Source: Prevotellaceae bacterium (GTDB lineage: Bacteria > Bacteroidota > Bacteroidia > Bacteroidales > UBA932). From it: DNA of 6,609 bases. Of this stretch, positions 5,235-6,609 are shown piece by piece. Below the pieces are notes generated by a model. That model was not told where the DNA came from and did no database searches. It saw only the letters and a program-made list of their open reading frames with translations. The number at the start of each line of letters is the position of its first letter. The stretch's first letter is position 1. The translations under genes were made by a program, and so were the position numbers. The DNA is taken from positions 1 through 6,609 of the forward strand of contig JAITKG010000068.1 of NCBI GenBank assembly GCA_031278495.1, in the 5' to 3' direction.

Positions 5235-5924
5235 ATGAAAAAGATAATACGCCGCCTGTTATTTTATTTGCTGTGCATACTGCTGGGCTTGTTTGTGCTG
5301 CCGGTATTGCAGGTTGTGGCGGGATGCTGGTTGCCGGTATTTCGCACGCCGTTGATGAGTATCCGCTCATGGGAACATCGCAGCGACAGTACGTGGAAAA
5401 CGCGCTACACATGGGTTCCGCTGGATAAAATATCCCCGCAACTGGTACGGGCGGTGATTGCTTCAGAAGACAACCGCTTTGAACAGCACCACGGGTTCGA
5501 CTGGATAGAGCTGGATATTGCGTGGAACAATGAGAAACGGAAACAGAAACGCGGCGCAAGCACGATTACGCAACAGGTAGCCAAGAATGTTTTCCTCTGG
5601 CCGCAACGCTCCTGGCTGCGCAAGGGTTTGGAAGCGTACTATACCCTGTTGATAGAATTGTTTTGGAGCAAAGAGCGCATCATGGAAATTTATTTGAACG
5701 TAGTGGAAATGGGTAAGGGCGTCTATGGGGCGGAAGCCGCCGCACAGTTTTATTATAAAAAACCGGCGGCGAAATTAACGGCAACAGAAGCGGCGATGTT
5801 GGCGGTATGCCTTCCCAATCCCTTGCGCCGCAACCCGAAGAAACCAACAGCTTATTTGCTGCAACGGCAAGAAGCCATCCTGACCTTGATGCAAAAACTT
5901 CCACAACCTTTTTTAGAGAATTAA
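5235..5924 (+). CDS. mtgA: Monofunctional peptidoglycan glycosyltransferase MtgA (GT51)
   Basis: 229 aa. It polymerises lipid II into glycan strands on the outer face of the inner membrane. Residues 1-9 are basic (KKIIRR), followed by one transmembrane helix at about 8-30. The GT51 domain then has all the usual motifs: IASEDNRFEQHHG with catalytic Glu78, RGASTITQQVAKN at 107-118, SWLRKGLE with the probable second catalytic Glu at 133, SKERIMEIYLN at 145-155, and GAEAAAQFYYKKPAAKLT at 165-182, then LPNPLRRNP. There is no transpeptidase domain, and length and motifs match stand-alone MtgA rather than a truncated bifunctional PBP. The ATG at 5235 is chosen because the promoter's -7 box overlaps any earlier in-frame start. 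It is divergent from the M28-ligA unit and probably co-transcribed with the C92-family lipoprotein gene that follows. Confidence 0.96.
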   Translation: MKKIIRRLLFYLLCILLGLFVLPVLQVVAGCWLPVFRTPLMSIRSWEHRSDSTWKTRYTWVPLDKISPQLVRAVIASEDNRFEQHHGFDWIELDIAWNNEKRKQKRGASTITQQVAKNVFLWPQRSWLRKGLEAYYTLLIELFWSKERIMEIYLNVVEMGKGVYGAEAAAQFYYKKPAAKLTATEAAMLAVCLPNPLRRNPKKPTAYLLQRQEAILTLMQKLPQPFLEN

Positions 5925-5952
5925 GAATAATGAATAATAAACAACGAACAAT
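5925..5952 (+). repeat. Short decayed heptamer tract between mtgA and the next gene
   Basis: The spacer reads as approximate heptamers (GAATAAT, GAATAAT, AAACAAC, GAACAAT). It contains an in-frame ATG at 5930, but the repetitive character suggests non-coding filler, favouring the ATG at 5951 as the start of the downstream gene. Evidence is weak. Confidence 0.35.
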
Positions 5953-6586
5953 GCTTTACCCTTCACGACTAAAAAACTTTTTGATACTGTCCTTATGCTG
6001 CCTTTCTGCCTGCGGGGACGGCGGCGGTGACGCGCTGCAAGCGGGCGATTTATTATTCCAATCCGGTAAAGGCGGCTTGAGCAATGCCATTGAAGCGGTG
6101 ACGGAAGGCGCCGGCGGCTATAATTTTTCCCATGTAGGAATGCTTGTACCCGATAGCAGTGGCTGCCTGCGGGTGATTGAAGCGGTCAGCGATGGCGTGC
6201 AACTTACGCCGGTAGATACGTTCTTGCGGCGCAGCGCAAGGGTTGCGCTCGGACGGGTAAAAGACGGGTATAAGCCGTTGCTTCCAGCTGCCATTGCTTT
6301 TGCCCTGCGGCAAATCGGCAAACCATACGATGAAGAATATATCTACGGCAACGGGAAATACTATTGCTCGGAATTGATTTACGACGCTTTTTTAGTTGCC
6401 AACAACCATATTCCATTTTTCACCTTGGAGCCAATGACCTTTAAATCGCCCGCTACAGGCGCATTCCTCGAAGAATGGGTGCAACACTACCAGCAATTGA
6501 ACCGCCCTGTTCCCGAAGGCGAACTTGGCTGCAACCCCGGCGGCTTGTCGCGGTCAGGGAAAATAGAAATAGCGATATTGAAATAA
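5951..6586 (+). CDS. YiiX/C92-family papain-like amidase lipoprotein
   Basis: 211 aa from the ATG at 5951. An in-frame ATG at 5930 would add seven residues encoded by a repetitive spacer. The signal peptide has a basic start (YPSRLKNF), a hydrophobic core and lipobox LSAC, with lipidated Cys21 followed by a flexible GDGGG linker. The rest fits the permuted NlpC/P60-like fold of family C92 (YaeF/YiiX): LQAGDLLFQ at 29-37, NFSHVGML with catalytic His61, VIEAVSDGV with Glu77, GKPYDEEY at 123-130, YYCSELIYDAF with catalytic Cys139, and a C-terminal NPGGLSRSG. Family members hydrolyse amide bonds. The substrate here is unknown, but export, lipid anchoring and the mtgA neighbour 26 nt upstream suggest peptidoglycan stem peptides or another envelope substrate. 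Cys and His are both present, so it is probably active. Confidence 0.88.
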   Translation: MLYPSRLKNFLILSLCCLSACGDGGGDALQAGDLLFQSGKGGLSNAIEAVTEGAGGYNFSHVGMLVPDSSGCLRVIEAVSDGVQLTPVDTFLRRSARVALGRVKDGYKPLLPAAIAFALRQIGKPYDEEYIYGNGKYYCSELIYDAFLVANNHIPFFTLEPMTFKSPATGAFLEEWVQHYQQLNRPVPEGELGCNPGGLSRSGKIEIAILK

Positions 6587-6609
6587 CAGGTAGTTTCTGT
6601 TGATTTAGG

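Noticed and set aside
6585..6601. Small inverted repeat AACAG / CTGTT after the C92 gene as a terminator.
   Set aside because: Only 5 bp, no T-run in the visible sequence, and the window ends 8 nt later.

Overview
The window looks like a piece of a Bacteroidota chromosome, most likely order Bacteroidales. The evidence is a DUF1735/LamG lipoprotein of the kind found in polysaccharide-utilisation loci, an NAD+-dependent DNA ligase with the KFDG form of the active-site motif, and three promoter-like sites matching the Bacteroidota consensus (TTG about 18-20 nt upstream of TAnnTTTG) with almost no Shine-Dalgarno use. Genus cannot be told from sequence alone.

Layout: (1) 51-1205 (+) encodes a surface lipoprotein with an N-terminal DUF1735 domain and a C-terminal LamG/concanavalin-like domain. 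It is probably the tail of a SusC/SusD-type operon that starts to the left of the window. (2) 1206-2139 is an A+T-rich stretch between two convergent large genes. It holds two copies of a heptamer-built palindromic repeat (1233-1322 and 2068-2144, with 58 bp identical) that bracket everything else in it. Between them are a three-unit 41/42-bp tandem repeat and a minus-strand transcription unit. That unit has a TTG-N18-TACCTTTG promoter, a leader with several long complementary segments including a possible pseudoknot, a 34-codon single-span membrane protein gene, a hairpin ending in a T-run, and a second branched structure ending in a T-run. (3) 2140-5137 (-) is a two-gene unit: a secreted M28-family peptidase homologue followed 10 bp later by ligA. 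(4) 5138-5234 is a divergent promoter region with two clean TAnnTTTG boxes and four octamer repeats between them. (5) 5235-6586 (+) is a second two-gene unit: mtgA, a peptidoglycan glycosyltransferase, and a lipoprotein of the C92/YiiX papain-like amidase family.

How the genes may fit together: mtgA builds glycan strands, and the C92 lipoprotein is a plausible envelope amidase or peptidase transcribed with it. The M28 homologue is also exported but lacks residues normally needed for catalysis. ligA is housekeeping. The most unusual part is the short minus-strand unit at 1496-2051. Its layout of strong promoter, structured leader, tiny membrane peptide and hairpin-T-run ends would suit a regulated small membrane protein or a type I toxin-like gene, but its function is unknown and this reading is inference.
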